Below are positions 9,796 to 20,654 of a stretch of 64,000 nucleotides of DNA, piece after piece. Numbering within the stretch: position 1 is the stretch's first letter; each line of letters begins with the position of its first letter. The position numbers and the translations under genes were made by a program. Source of the DNA: Spirometra erinaceieuropaei (Eukaryota; Platyhelminthes; Cestoda; Diphyllobothriidea; Diphyllobothriidae); assembly GCA_902702965.1 (NCBI GenBank), contig CACRXP010000087.1, positions 1,173,912 through 1,237,911 on the forward strand. The letters are read 5' to 3'. The notes beneath the pieces were generated by a model, which searched no databases, was not told the DNA's origin, and saw only the letters and a program-made list of their open reading frames with translations.

Positions 9796-12100
9796 GCTGT
9801 CGGGCACTTTGTAGACCATACGTATGGGGTAGGACTCGCACGTGTTTTCATGGCTTCATGGACAGTCTTTTCCCGCTAAAACCCTATTAAACACACTCGT
9901 TTCATGCCGTGTAGGGGAAAGTAATTCCAGATGTCTCAAAATGAACCTGTGTTTTCACCTGAAGAGTTTTTTCACCGTACATTCTTTTTTAGACGCATAA
10001 CTCACACATTAATTTGAAATCGCCAGCCACCGGGCGTTCAGTAATGTTTACATTTTCTATATATTTTTAGACTTGTCGTATTCTTGGATATTTCTCTGTG
10101 TAATGACAATGTCCCCGTAGCCGTTAAGTGAACAGTTATTGTTATTTTGGAAGTTAATTATGTCTAGACTGGCGTCATGCACTCTGCTTACGGAACTAAT
10201 TAACACTTTGGGAAGAGTCTCCAGTAACGGGTGTGTAGATAATCACATGTTGAATCTATATTTAGGTCCCACGAAAGAATTCTCCGGCAAGCCTGATTGC
10301 CAAGTAGTCTGTCTGGGGAAATTTGACATGTGTATTTCGTCATCTACATGGAATGTTAGGGAAAATTTTGCCAACTGCCCTACAGACACTTTTCCCTTTG
10401 TTTTTCGTGTCACTTCCGTCGTGCTTCATTAGTTCAAATATATAGCCACTGTCGTGGTTAATGAGTGTTTTTCAGCGCCGGCTATGCCGAGTCAGGTTGC
10501 GAACCCGCGTCCTCATTTGTCTCGATCGGACGTACTTACCTGCGAATCTGTCTGCGAAAATTATTTCAACGGCCGTGTTAACTGGCAATGTGACATCTAT
10601 GAATCATGCGCAAACAAAATTCATTCCAGCGGCGTACACCCATCGTGAGAAATCGAGTTTCAATGCAGGACAGGGTAATGTTAGGCGGCATAAATACTTA
10701 GTATTAAATTATAAGCAAAATAATAGTTAGAAATATTTATTTTCCAAGTTTCGATGGCCGCTAGCTAAAAGTCATGTTTCGTGCGGTATGACAATTCGGA
10801 GCACTTCATCCGTGTAGATAGTCTGGCATTTTTCTGAACTGTCCTGATGCATCGAAAGTCGCGACTTGGGAGGCTGTCGGTGGAGTCTGGAGAGTGGGGC
10901 TGCACTTTCTCCCTCATAACGTGGTCTCTGGCAGTCTCACTTAGCTTAAATCAGAGCCACCCTGCCTCGTTTCAAAGAAAGCCTGGTCCACCGTGTTCGA
11001 GCCGCGCACGCGTAGCCTTATCACTAGGTCCAAATGGATACGGGAGGCTAGAGTGCGACGTACGCTGCGCAAGTCGGCGGCCACTAGACTTGTTCATGCC
11101 AAGGCCAACATTCCTCTTCCACCTTGCTGGGAGGCACAGTGTGGACTTGGTCGTTTGCGACGTTCAGACTGATAAGGCGGTATCCTGGCCACCGAGCACC
11201 CAATATACAGAGTAGAACTGAGCGGTCAATTTTTCTAACGGTATAAACAGAATTGTGTTCAATGACACAAAGACAAAATCCCTGCATGTCAACGTTTGGC
11301 CCTCCAGGAATAAAGCTCATCAGTAAAGCGAAATAAGTTTGGAATAGAAGAACTGCCAGCTGTCGCCCACAAACTAATTCACTCGGCCAACAGGTAGTAG
11401 ACTCAAATATATGACGATTATGTTTTCTGAGTTAAACGTGAGATGCAACTCAGAAGGTCCCCGGTTACTGTTCTCGACCGGATGAAGATCAGGCCAAACC
11501 AGGAGTAAAGAGCATAACCTTGGTTCAGACCTAACGAATAATTTATTGCGTGAGTCTTATTTCCGCAGATTTTGAAATTGCAGAGGAAATTTTTGGTGAT
11601 TTCATGTACTTTTGAGAGCATCTTGTCAATATGTCCTGGCAGATGGAGACAATTAAGTTAGAATTTTAGGTCTAGTTCAGTTTACTGAGAGGCAAGTAAA
11701 CACGGGCCTATGAGCACTCTATCTGCTAGATATGACGTAGGTTTTGGGGGAAGACTAAGTGCGTCAGAAAAGCCGCGTAAATTCTTTCAACTTCTGAACC
11801 TGAATCTCAAGGAAGGCGTCTATACCTCATCACTGCGAGTCAATTCGAAACATATATTTGTCGAATTTGTTTTGAAGTCTTCGCCGACGCTGACGTCACA
11901 ACACCTGCGGGAGGTCGACGCACGCTAATAAAGAACTCAAGCTCCTGCATGTCATAAACTCATATAATAAAAACCAGGCTTTCATGAACGATCTTAGTAT
12001 TCATTTGCTACAGGTATCGAGGGTCATCAAAAGGAAGGTCACAATTTGATGAATGCGCCATGCGGAGTACTCGCGAAGGCGTTCCGCCCAATTGAATGTA
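9796..12100. other. Copy A, unannotated stretch
   Basis: About 2.3 kb with no recognisable gene. It is collinear with 23160-25925 in copy B apart from the 482-bp insertion there. Scattered small open frames (for example 10139-10432, 10847-11215) differ between the copies and are not supported as coding. Confidence 0.6.
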
Positions 12101-12299
12101 CAGTAAGTGGCCGATCTCATAGAATGTCCGAAAGTCTGAAGTGCGCTTTCGATTAGAAAAGTGGGGCTGTGATAGGGATTATCGTGCGGCATAATCCAAT
12201 AATATTTAGTACCCGCCAGGATGTCGGCCGTTGGATGCACATGCGTTCGACCACATTATGCAAAAAATGACTACTTAAGGAGTTTGCCTTTTGCACACT

Positions 12300-12473
12300 A
12301 ATTTTCGGTGATTATAAAAAATATAAATAAATACGCACATATAAATATATAATATAAATATATATATAATGTATACACTAAATAATACAATATAATTATA
12401 TAATATATGTAACATCTATAGTATATATAATATAATATATATAAATATATAATATAAATATATATCCATATAA
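12300..12473. repeat. AT-rich (TATAA)n microsatellite
   Basis: Long run of TATAATATA-type repeats, continued at 14045-14130 on the far side of the PLE-C insertion and present uninterrupted in copy B at about 26140-26345. Confidence 0.85.
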
Positions 12474-12868
12474 TATATGGAAGAGGAGGATGAGGCGATC
12501 TCTGGGGAAGAAGGTTTATTCATCTGACGTTTCGTGTTCATACTCGAGCACATCTTCGGAGATAGGCTGAGCGAGAAATACAGGGTTTAAATAGGCCATC
12601 TGCACTCCCACCCGATAGGTTCGTCCCGTTCGCTTCTCGTTGCCCCCCCCTCTCGCGCGTAGATGGTGCCTGACGGCCTCGTATGGCGCTGGCAAATCGA
12701 TACTTCGGTTGATAGAGTTCGTGTCTGATTTCCAAGCCTCGATTACTTCCCTCGCCAGTTTGCTTTCGGCTCGGCCGAGCACCTAGGCGCCGTCAAAGTC
12801 GAACTTGTGATTGTTTTCCAGGCAGTGCATGGCGACATGCGATAGTACGTCCTTTCGCCTTACGGCCA
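12474..12868 (-). repeat. PLE-C inverted arm, left
   Basis: Reverse complement of 13637-14031 with no difference seen by eye. Contains the GIY-YIG tail, the nonsense codon and the hammerhead-like motif. Confidence 0.85.
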
Positions 12869-13631
12869 AAGTGTGCTCATGCATGCGCGTTCTTAGGCGT
12901 TTGTCGGTCATGCCACAGTAGTTGGCTGGACAGTCCAGACATTTGACGCGGTAAATAACGCCTGACGTGTCTGCAGGTGGTAGCCGGCCCTTGGGCTGCA
13001 TGATTAAGCGGCGGATGGTGGCCTCCGGTCGGTGACCAACGCCTACGCCTAGCGGCCTTAGTATGCGCTCAGTGGCTTCGGAGACGTTACTCACGTAGGG
13101 CAAGACACAGAAGATTTCTGGTCTTTGTTTCTTCTCACCGTCCGTCTTCGTGTGCCTTCGGTACAAGCATTTGTTCACAAAACTGCGTGGGTATCCATTG
13201 GCAAGGAAGAGGCGCCATAGGGTTTTACGCTCCCGCAGCTTCTCGGCTTCTGTGCTGCAGTGTGTGTGGATGCGGCGAAAAAGGGCCCGGACACAACTGC
13301 GCTTATGCGACAGGGGGTGATTGCTGTTGTAATGAAGAATTTTCTCCGTGTCTGTTGCCTTTCGAAAGACACCAGTCTGGAGGGTTCCGTCTTCCTGCCT
13401 CGATACCTGGACGTCGAGGAAAGGGAGCACTCCGTTATTTATGGTAAATTGGATTTGTGGAAAAACTGAGTCCAATTCTCTTTTAAAGTTGTCTTTCGCG
13501 TCTCGGTGTAAGATGACGAAGGTGTCGTCTACGTAGCGCATCCAGAATTTCGGCTTGTATGTCTGGAAGACCCGCGTTTCCAGTTCCTGCAAGACGGCCT
13601 CAGCCAGGTAGCCGGAGATTGGGGACCGCAT
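12516..13631 (-). pseudogene. PLE-C reverse transcriptase/GIY-YIG protein, 5'-truncated, one nonsense codon
   Basis: RT motif B (SPISGYLAEAVLQELE) and motif C (FWMRYVDDTFVIL, with the YVDD catalytic pair) are followed by LPFLDV, the thumb and then the GIY-YIG-like domain (GVIYRVKCLDC...YCG, R.R..EH). The frame stops at a TAG (12783-12785) after FDFDGA and then continues without shift for 88 more codons (VLGRAESK...). Related copies have a sense codon there (glutamate in PLE-A at 63389-64000, alanine at 35050-35436), so it is a single nonsense change. Residues upstream of 13631 in the same frame are antisense of the inverted arm, not RT. PLE RT plus GIY-YIG endonuclease drives target-primed integration; this copy lacks most of the RT. 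Confidence 0.85.
12520..12572 (-). ncRNA. Hammerhead-like motif of PLE-C (variant core)
   Basis: On the minus strand: ATCT, then CCGAAGA, then a GTG...CAC hairpin, GAAAC, GTC and AGAT. Stem I (ATCT/AGAT), stem II and GAAA...GTC are kept, but the core is CCGAAGA instead of CTGANGA, so self-cleavage is doubtful. The mirror copy is at 13934-13985 on the plus strand. Confidence 0.45.
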
Positions 13632-13636
13632 TTGGG

Positions 13637-14031
13637 CCGTAAGGCGAAAGGACGTACTATCGCATGTCGCCATGCACTGCCTGGAAAACAATCACAAGTT
13701 CGACTTTGACGGCGCCTAGGTGCTCGGCCGAGCCGAAAGCAAACTGGCGAGGGAAGTAATCGAGGCTTGGAAATCAGACACGAACTCTATCAACCGAAGT
13801 ATCGATTTGCCAGCGCCATACGAGGCCGTCAGGCACCATCTACGCGCGAGAGGGGGGGGCAACGAGAAGCGAACGGGACGAACCTATCGGGTGGGAGTGC
13901 AGATGGCCTATTTAAACCCTGTATTTCTCGCTCAGCCTATCTCCGAAGATGTGCTCGAGTATGAACACGAAACGTCAGATGAATAAACCTTCTTCCCCAG
14001 AGATCGCCTCATCCTCCTCTTCCATATTAAC
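13637..14031 (+). repeat. PLE-C inverted arm, right
   Basis: Mirror copy of 12474-12868. An 88-codon open frame here (13720-13986) is identical to the one in the left arm and is only the C-terminal tail of the PLE protein after the nonsense codon, not a separate gene. Confidence 0.85.
13934..13985 (+). ncRNA. Hammerhead-like motif of PLE-C, mirror copy
   Basis: Same sequence as 12520-12572 in the inverted right arm, with the same variant CCGAAGA core. Confidence 0.45.
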
Positions 14032-14844
14032 ACCTGGGGTCAGCATTTTTGCCAATATCCACATATAATATATATATGTAATATAATATAATATAAAATA
14101 TAAAATATATAATATAAAAAATATGCATAAAATTATGCTTTTTTGTTCTACATTTCGTAAAACTTCATGCTGTCCTCACATTTTATACCCCAAGAAGGAT
14201 TATCATTTGGTTCGAAAAAGTTCCTAATTGTGAAATTTTTTAAGACCGTACGATTCCCATTCATACAGCATCCTACCTGTCCGTTTACCAATGCCCCTCA
14301 TCAATTATTCAACATAGTCCGCATCGTTGCAAAATTTTCTGAAACATATGTGGTATTTTCTTATAGGCGTAAAAAATAATATGATTATCCTTACGCGAAA
14401 AGCATGCAGCTTGTAAACTAAATTCGCTAATCGCTAATACAATGGCTGATCAGGCTCTAGAATAATCGGAAATTGGGAAACATTTTCAACACTTAAATAT
14501 GTCCTTCCTTCGGGTAAAAAGTATAATGACAACTTGCTTTTTTACTAAGCGAATTGCGGAGAGCATATCTTTGTGCATGTTCCCTATGATTTATATTAAG
14601 ACTTAAAAGGCTATCGAAAATCAACGTGAAAATGGCATGTTACTTTAAAATTCATTTTTTACCGAGCGCGGTTTTTACAGGAGGTTAAAAAAGTGTGTTC
14701 AAATGCAACATCGTGAAGTATCCTAAATATTATTGGATTATGTCGCCTGATAATCAATATTACAACCCCACGTGAGTATTCCTTCCTAATCTTAAGCGCA
14801 GTTCAGAATTGCGACCAGTACTTCATGAGATAAGTCAGTCAGTG

Positions 14845-15279
14845 CATATTTCATAAACGAAATGGTCAAACAGTGTCTCTTAAATTAAGGCTTTGTTTGC
14901 ATAAGGTTTATGGGTTTGGACTGAGCGCTCCGCATGCAGTGCCAAAGGTGCGCCGAAGACTCTGGCGAAGTGCTCCTCATCGAAATCCACGATGGCTCTC
15001 TGGATGGCGTAGAGTGTGGACACACTGGGCGATATCTCCTTTCGAACGGACAACATGCGGCCCTAGGGAGTTTTTCATCAATATACGGAGATTTTATGGG
15101 ATTATATACACCTTTAAGGCTGGTCCGTGGAGAAATTAGACACGTCTATCCAGGGTTCTGGCAGGATCATCTAAGTGAAATCAAATACGTTTACTAAAAT
15201 GGAACAGCTGACCCGAACACTTTGGAAAAATTCGACTGTCCTGCAGGCTAACTTCGCTTGTGCTAAAGATGAAAATTTA
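14845..15279. other. Spacer between foldback elements FB1 and FB2 (copy A)
   Basis: About 435 bp conserved in copy B (27069-27465). Small open frames on the plus strand are shared only in part. No function recognised. Confidence 0.5.
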
Positions 15280-16268
15280 CCGTAGATTTTTTATCTCGTG
15301 AAGTGTCAACCGAAATTCTGAAATTCGTTTTCGACTCGGAAAGCGTGCTTAAGCAGGGTTGAATACTATCCACCACATAATATTAGGCTAATGATAGTTC
15401 AGTTACTTCAGGATGCCGGCTTTTGGATAAATTTCTTTGCGCCGACTGCAAAAACTGCACAATGTGAAAAATGACTGTCGATATATCATACATTTTTATC
15501 ATTGATTTTCGATGTCCCTATGAATTCAAATATATTTAATGGAAAACATCCATAAAATATTCCTTTATTTGCTCATTTGATAGAAGTATATCTTCTTCGA
15601 AGTTGTTACTTAAAGGAATGGTAAAAATTGGGTTCCAAAAAGTTTACTATTGTGAGATTTTTTAAGACTGTGAAATACCCCTTAATGTGGCATCTTGCCT
15701 CTGCATTTACTGATGCTGCTTGTAAAGTTTACTATATGGCTCCAATCCACCTTAAAATTTTACGAACCCCAATCAACCTCCTCTTAGCAGCTTACGGAAA
15801 AGTGTGATTTTCCGTAAACAGAAAATATACAGCTCGCAGTTTTGAAATGCGAGTGCAGGTGCAAAGGCAGGTCGGGTTCAGACTTATCCGGGAATTGGAA
15901 AAGCTTTTTAAAATCAAATTTCGCCCTTCCTTTAAGTATGAAATTTGAAGAAGACGCAGTTTTCTACCAGATGGGTAACTGAATGGATAGTTCTATGCCT
16001 GTTTCCCATAAAATCTATTTGTATTTATAAGGGCATCAAAAATCAACGTCAAAAAGTCATGTTATTTCAGTAGTCATTTTAATAGAGTGTAGTTTTTGCA
16101 GGCGGCCAGAAAGAAGATAATTCGAAAGTCGGTATCCTGAGGATACTGAATTATTATGGGATTGTGCTACACAGTGATTAATATAACAAGCCAACCTAAG
16201 TAATCTTTTCGAGCCGAAAACGCCCTTTATAATTTCGGTTAACATTTTACAAATTAGCACATCTACTG
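15280..16268 (+). mobile_element. Foldback element FB2 (copy A)
   Basis: About 990 bp. The left end (after TA at 15278) and the right end (ATCTACTG, 16261-16268) are inverted relatives; long imperfect inverted arms with a shorter unpaired centre. No transposase frame. Same family as 39303-40289. Confidence 0.75.
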
Positions 16269-16559
16269 GAAATATGCGCATAATTTGCAAACGTTTCCCG
16301 GTGGAAGCAGTGTTTTCTACAGAGTGGTGTATTACAAATGGAGCACTGGCCTTCATATAGTTCTCATCGATTGTGTAAACTATTCCTTACAACAGCTCAA
16401 GTACGCTAGATCAAGACGGAGATAAGATCGGCCCACCAAGTGCATTTTTGTAGAGTGCGCTGAGTCCACTCTAGTCCATAACTACAGACACACAGGTGTG
16501 TGGTAGAGGGCCTTAAGCAAAGGCCTTCAGGCCGCACCGGCCAATCCCCTCACCAACTG

Positions 16560-16745
16560 ATTTACAGATGCGGACCGTCGATATGAGCGAAGATGCGGGT
16601 TCCAGGTACTAGTTGATCAGAAGGAGAAGAAGCGATCGCTGGAACAAGGACTTTATTGGCCTGACGTTTCGGATTCTCACTTGAACCCATCATCAGATAG
16701 ACAGTCGTTAGCGTGGGGGGAGAAGGAAACAAAGTGATTAAGACC
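16560..16745 (-). mobile_element. PLE-A 3' tail fragment (copy A)
   Basis: Contains the PLE-A hammerhead-like motif followed by the ATAAAG...GCGATCGCTTC tail also seen at 44023-44070 (plus) and 62985-63045 (minus). No coding part is left. Confidence 0.7.
16655..16704 (-). ncRNA. Hammerhead-like ribozyme motif of PLE-A (copy A)
   Basis: Minus strand: CTGATGA, a GGGTTC/GAATCC stem II, then GAAAC-GTC. G-to-A differences from the 43982 copy fall in stem II as wobble-tolerated changes. Stem I is weaker here than at 43982-44032. Confidence 0.6.
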
Positions 16746-16819
16746 GAAATTGACAAACACATCTTCATAGCGCATAGGTGTATTCTTCATTATAATAAAT
16801 TTGACGGCTTAAATCTATC

Positions 16820-17175
16820 ACAAGACGCTAAAAGTCGCCGCTTGGAAGGATGCCAACTTACGGGGTAAAGTAGTCTTTCTCAGTTTTGAGGAACAGGATA
16901 CAGTGCTGCCTTCTCACTCATTTGGGGTCTGAATCGCATTCAGTGTCGTTCTGTACATGTGGATCAGGTCGCGTGTGGAGCGCGTAGATGAGCTGTGTAG
17001 CTTTATTGATTACTGTGCTCGAGTTAAACACCGGTCGTTTTACCTCCGTCTTGCCATTGGGTGGGTGAGGGAAGAAGGCGTTAGATGATGCACAAGTCTG
17101 TGTGGCCATAAACTCACTCCCACGCAAATTGCCGGTGCTGTAGAAGCCCTCCTTTTGGGACACCCTATGGGCGTT
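16820..17175 (+). mobile_element. LINE 3' UTR fragment (copy A)
   Basis: Degenerate match to 6757-7150, from TTGGAAGGATGCCAACTTAC through the CATAAACTCACTCC block near 17105. The copy B partner is 29010-29345. Confidence 0.6.
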
Positions 17176-17439
17176 GTCGGCTACAACGACCCGACCGTCA
17201 TACAAACTGACCTCAAGTGACTGTTTTCCATTTATGTACTGTTGATGAAATTCAGCTTCGTGACACAACAGTGAATATGACGCTTAATCTGTGGATGTCA
17301 ATAGACCTCCACACTGAATGTCATCTTCGAATACGTTGCATTTAAATGGTTTGACAGAATATATAACAATAAAAGTACTTTGATGTTTTGTTCAATTAAA
17401 AAAGAATTATGCTGAACGAAATTGTGTGCAAAACGCGAG

Positions 17440-17690
17440 ATTAATGAAGCTGCTGGCCGCGAAAATATGTCCGCCTATTGTCAGAGGGAACGACTTTTCG
17501 AGTCATTGTGTTGTTTATGAATGCAGTAGTTGAAGAAATATTTCCCGGAATGAACTTAAAGCAGGCATAGACAAAAGTAAATTTCGCGACGGCTTATCAA
17601 CTGCAGCCTGTCGTTGCTTAACACAGATAACAAGTGTGAAAGATACAGAGGTTTAAACTTCGACAGAGAAAATAAGTGTAAAACAACAAG
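17440..17690 (+). mobile_element. PLE-B upstream fragment (copy A)
   Basis: Matches, in reverse complement, the segment just upstream of the PLE-B GIY-YIG frame at 30340-30430 (phrases ...CTTATCAACTGCA... and GATACAGAGGTTT). The partner in copy B is 29620-29880. Decayed, no open frame. Confidence 0.5.
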
Positions 17691-17836
17691 GTCATTGTAT
17701 ACTGCATGTAGACTTGTCAATAAAATGGTAACTTCAAAACGCAACATAGGAAATAAAATGGGTAAGTTAACACGCCGAAGGATTTTGTAAATAACAAGGA
17801 CTCAGATCTACCAGGACAAACTGAGGTGGACAGACT

Positions 17837-18106
17837 GGCGAACCAGTTCCCGGGGGACAAACATACGCCTGCTACATCTGCGTCAATTGCCCCACTACCT
17901 CCGCACACATCGCCACCGTATGGGCCTACTAAATCACATACGCATTAATGAAAGCCTCCGGTAGATAAACGCCGACTACATTACGCCACCACACTTCCTA
18001 CCGGCACCTGCTACACACAACAATATTATTCACCGTAAGGACTCAATCGTCACCTCCCCATGCAAGTGGGAAGTGCGCTCCTCGACTTCTCCATGCGACT
18101 CTTAAT
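17837..18106 (+). pseudogene. LINE zinc-finger/3' UTR remnant
   Basis: Starts abruptly at ACTGGCGAACCAGTTCC, matching the end of the LINE zinc-finger region at 6040, and follows it through the stop region and into the 3' UTR (CAAGTGGGAAGTG block, 18063). Heavily mutated. The CR1-like LINE is inserted at its right end. It marks the start of the second tandem unit. Confidence 0.7.
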
Positions 18107-19470
18107 AATAATAATAATTTTATTTACTGCCTGTTTACAGGCATTGTCAGGGAAGCGTTGAACACGAATCCGGCCAGCAGTGGAAAAAACTCCGGTGGAA
18201 AAGGAATAAAAATATAGTTGATGGTGGTTTTTATGGGTTGGAGGGTTCAGGTAAAAAAACCTGCTGAGGGCAAACTTTCGACCGTCAAGAAGGAAGGGGT
18301 TGCACGGTATCGGATATTATCAGTCGCCAATTTCTTTCATGAAGTTTGAGCTAAACCAAACAGAAGCGCCGAAGAACAGCTGTCGCTGTTGGCCAAAGAA
18401 ATTGTTCCTGGTGAGACCGGCCATAGTTGTCAGAGACCCCAAACGCCATCGCTACGGTAGAGTCGATCAGTGGATTCAGCACCCAAAATTTGTGGGAGCT
18501 TTTCTGAATGCAAAAATCGAGTAATAGTTCTCTTAAATAAAGGATAATTTTGCAGAGTTTTCACACTTATGGGTAGTTTATTCCAAATATCAATTGCATT
18601 TACAGAAAAGAACCGACGATATTTAATAGTACGTACCAGAGGAAGAAATAAAATGACCTCACGGTGACTGTAACGTCGGGGGTGAACATAATGTCTTAAA
18701 GTAGTGAGTGCGTTAAAGCTACGATTATATAAAAAACTTAAATAGCAAAAATAGTCCCTTTTGTAATCTACGAAACCATAAAGGATCAAGGCCTGTAACC
18801 CGTAACGTTCTTGGTAAGACAAATGCCGGTGTTCCAGGGCTGACTCTCTTGGTAAAACGTGTTGAACAGATTCTATTTTCTTCTGCTCAGCAGCACGCAT
18901 GAGGCTAAATAAAAACGAACAGTATTCCGGACCAGGTCTAACGTACATGTTATAAAGGTGCATTCTAATGTCACTAGTTTTAAAGTTTCGGAGGACAAAC
19001 CCGGTCGTTCTGAGTGCTTTGGAGACTATCAAGGCACAGTGCTCCGAAAGATTAAGGCTACTGGAGTATGATACAAACAGATCCTTAATAACCCCAGGCG
19101 CATTTGTGGCGTGACCATCAATGATTAGTTCAGGTTGGCGGTCGTCGCCAACCACGATGAGTGAGCATTTATGCCAAGAAAGAGAAAGGCGCCGTGTGCA
19201 GCACCACTGGGCAAAGGCCTGTAGGTCGTTCTTTAGGATTTCAAGCACGGTGTCACGATCTGCCGGCTTATATCGATAAGCAACTTACAGACCATCGGCA
19301 TACATGAAGAGCTTACCATTCTGAAATACATCGGGTGCATCGTTAACAAAAAGGTAAAATAAAAGCGGGCTGAGTACACTACCCTGAATGACTCCACTCC
19401 TCACATCGTTGGGTACGAGTCTTCTGCTGCATGTGTAATCCGGGTCTGAGACTATTAAGGTGTACCAGGC
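18107..19470 (-). mobile_element. CR1-like LINE, 5'-truncated
   Basis: Reads leftwards and ends in an (AAT)n tail (18107-18122), a typical CR1-type 3' end. Interrupts the older LINE remnant 17837-20640, of which about 450 bp was lost at the insertion. Confidence 0.75.
18430..19470 (-). pseudogene. CR1-like reverse transcriptase C-terminal part, inactive
   Basis: Begins inside the palm with SGVIQGSVLSPLLFYLFVND, then LFMYADGL where CR1/Jockey RTs have YADD, so a catalytic aspartate is replaced by glycine. A TAA (19285-19287) follows at once, in frame where lysine is usual. The frame then continues as ILKNDLQAFAQWC to the family's typical C-terminal block (RRFFSVNAIDIWNKLP...FKRTITRFL) and a natural stop at 18430. 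Non-LTR RT without the catalytic pair, hence dead. Confidence 0.8.
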
Positions 19471-19495
19471 GCCGTGCCTTGGAAGGCTGCCGACT

Positions 19496-20640
19496 GACAC
19501 CTCAACTCAGTCCATGTAGTCTGTCCAGTTGTGTGTGCTTGTGTGGAGTGGCCGACAGGTGAGTTGTGAGTCAAGCTGCAATGGCACCTCTGACATTCTT
19601 GCATTTAAAAGTGAATGCACGTGGGTAGTGCCTCTCAGTCGATAACTGATTGGTTATCCGGCTTTCGAAGGGTGATGGCCAAGGTAAATGCAGTGCTGCG
19701 TGTCACACATCTGGGACTCAAGAACTGTAATCGTCTGCCACGACAGTATCAGCAAACAATGGTCCCTCTAGCCTGGTATGCGCTGTCAGTTCTCTGACAC
19801 CTAATCCCTTGCCGGTAGATGCTCTTGCGCTTCCGCTGGGTATACAGGTCGTGAGCATGACTACCCAGTCATCTCCGTCTCCTTGATCCGTTGCGGTGCT
19901 GTGGTTGGTTAAAATCCTGGTCAAGTGTTTGCTGTGGACCAGGGGTGTGAAGTGGAGCCCCGAGGCGCGGGCTCGGATGTGCCTTCCACCTGCACCCTTC
20001 TCTGCTGCCGGCCTTCTTGCCTCTGTCTTGACACTGGGCCCAGGAGAGGTAGGAGAGAGTGCAGTAGGTACTGTGCAAGTCTACTACCAGTACAAACTAA
20101 ATCACACTCAATGTACCGCGCCTGCTTCGTTAGGCTATGGAGCATATGGGGACATCGCTGGGCACAACGGTCGAACAGTTGTCGGTGTGTGCTCTCCAAA
20201 CGGGCCACGTGTTAGATGCGCTGGACCAACACGGGGGCCACATCGGATTCTGGAAGGCGTTATCTGTGTGCAATAACAAGTGCCAACATGTGGGAGGTGC
20301 GCTGGCAGTCCCTGTTGTTGACAGCCGTCGCACAACTGGGATCACTGCCCCGCCCTCCATTGTTGTGGCGGTCAAGATCTTGGTCATTGTTGTCTGGACC
20401 AGGGGGTGCGGAGTAGAGCGCCAAGTCGAGGATCCGTCCGAGTCATCCACCTGCGGCCTCCCTCGTCTCCGGTCTTCCTGACTCTGTCTTGACACCGGGC
20501 TCAGGCGGGGGAGGAGGAGAGAGTGTAGGTAGATGCAGCGCAAGTCTACTGGCACTATAAACCCCTGCGCAAATCACCGTCCCTGCAGCAGGTGTGGGGC
20601 ACACGGTAGACATTGTCGAAAACGACAGTCGGACTATTGT
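19496..20640 (+). mobile_element. LINE 3' UTR remnants (at least two 3' ends in tandem)
   Basis: Two successive matches to the LINE 3' terminal module: about 19740-20180 and about 20190-20640. Each has the CTTGACTCTGTCTTGACAC-type block and a CTATAAACC/ACAAACTAA block. The second is the copy B equivalent of 6955-7250. Confidence 0.65.
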
Positions 20641-20654
20641 GCGTGTGTGTGTGG

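Larger units (their letters stand above)
12474..14031 (-). mobile_element. Penelope-like element PLE-C insertion with inverted arms
   Basis: About 1.56 kb absent from copy B. A minus-strand PLE copy (13631 to 12474: partial RT, GIY-YIG, 3' tail) is joined head to head to an inverted second copy of its own last 395 bases (13637-14031, plus strand). The arms 12474-12868 and 13637-14031 appear identical. PLEs are known for inverted or tandem terminal repeats of this sort. Confidence 0.85.
12101..14844 (+). mobile_element. Foldback element FB1 (copy A), interrupted by PLE-C
   Basis: Starts TA-CAGTAAGTGGCCGATCTCAT and ends with the near-inverse near 14844, so it has the termini of the foldback family described at 39303-40289. 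Inside are AT microsatellites (about 12300-12474 and 14045-14130), and the PLE-C palindrome sits within them. Without the insertion it would be about 1.2 kb, like copy B (25926-27068). Confidence 0.7.
6955..17836 (+). repeat. Tandem segmental duplication, copy A
   Basis: Aligns collinearly with 20358-30027, same orientation, with roughly 5-8% differences by eye. Shared contents in order: LINE 3' end, a stretch without recognisable genes, a reverse-oriented LINE 3' module split by a Merlin transposon, another long plain stretch, foldback FB1 with an AT microsatellite, foldback FB2, a PLE-A tail with hammerhead motif, a LINE 3' fragment and a PLE-B fragment. Copy A alone has the PLE-C insertion at 12474-14031. 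At 17837 the sequence changes abruptly to LINE zinc-finger sequence, a plausible tandem junction. Confidence 0.85.

Noticed and set aside
13632..13691. Twenty residues before the PLE-C RT segment, with an ATG
   Set aside because: They are antisense of the inverted arm and show no PLE similarity; the RT part starts at about 13631.
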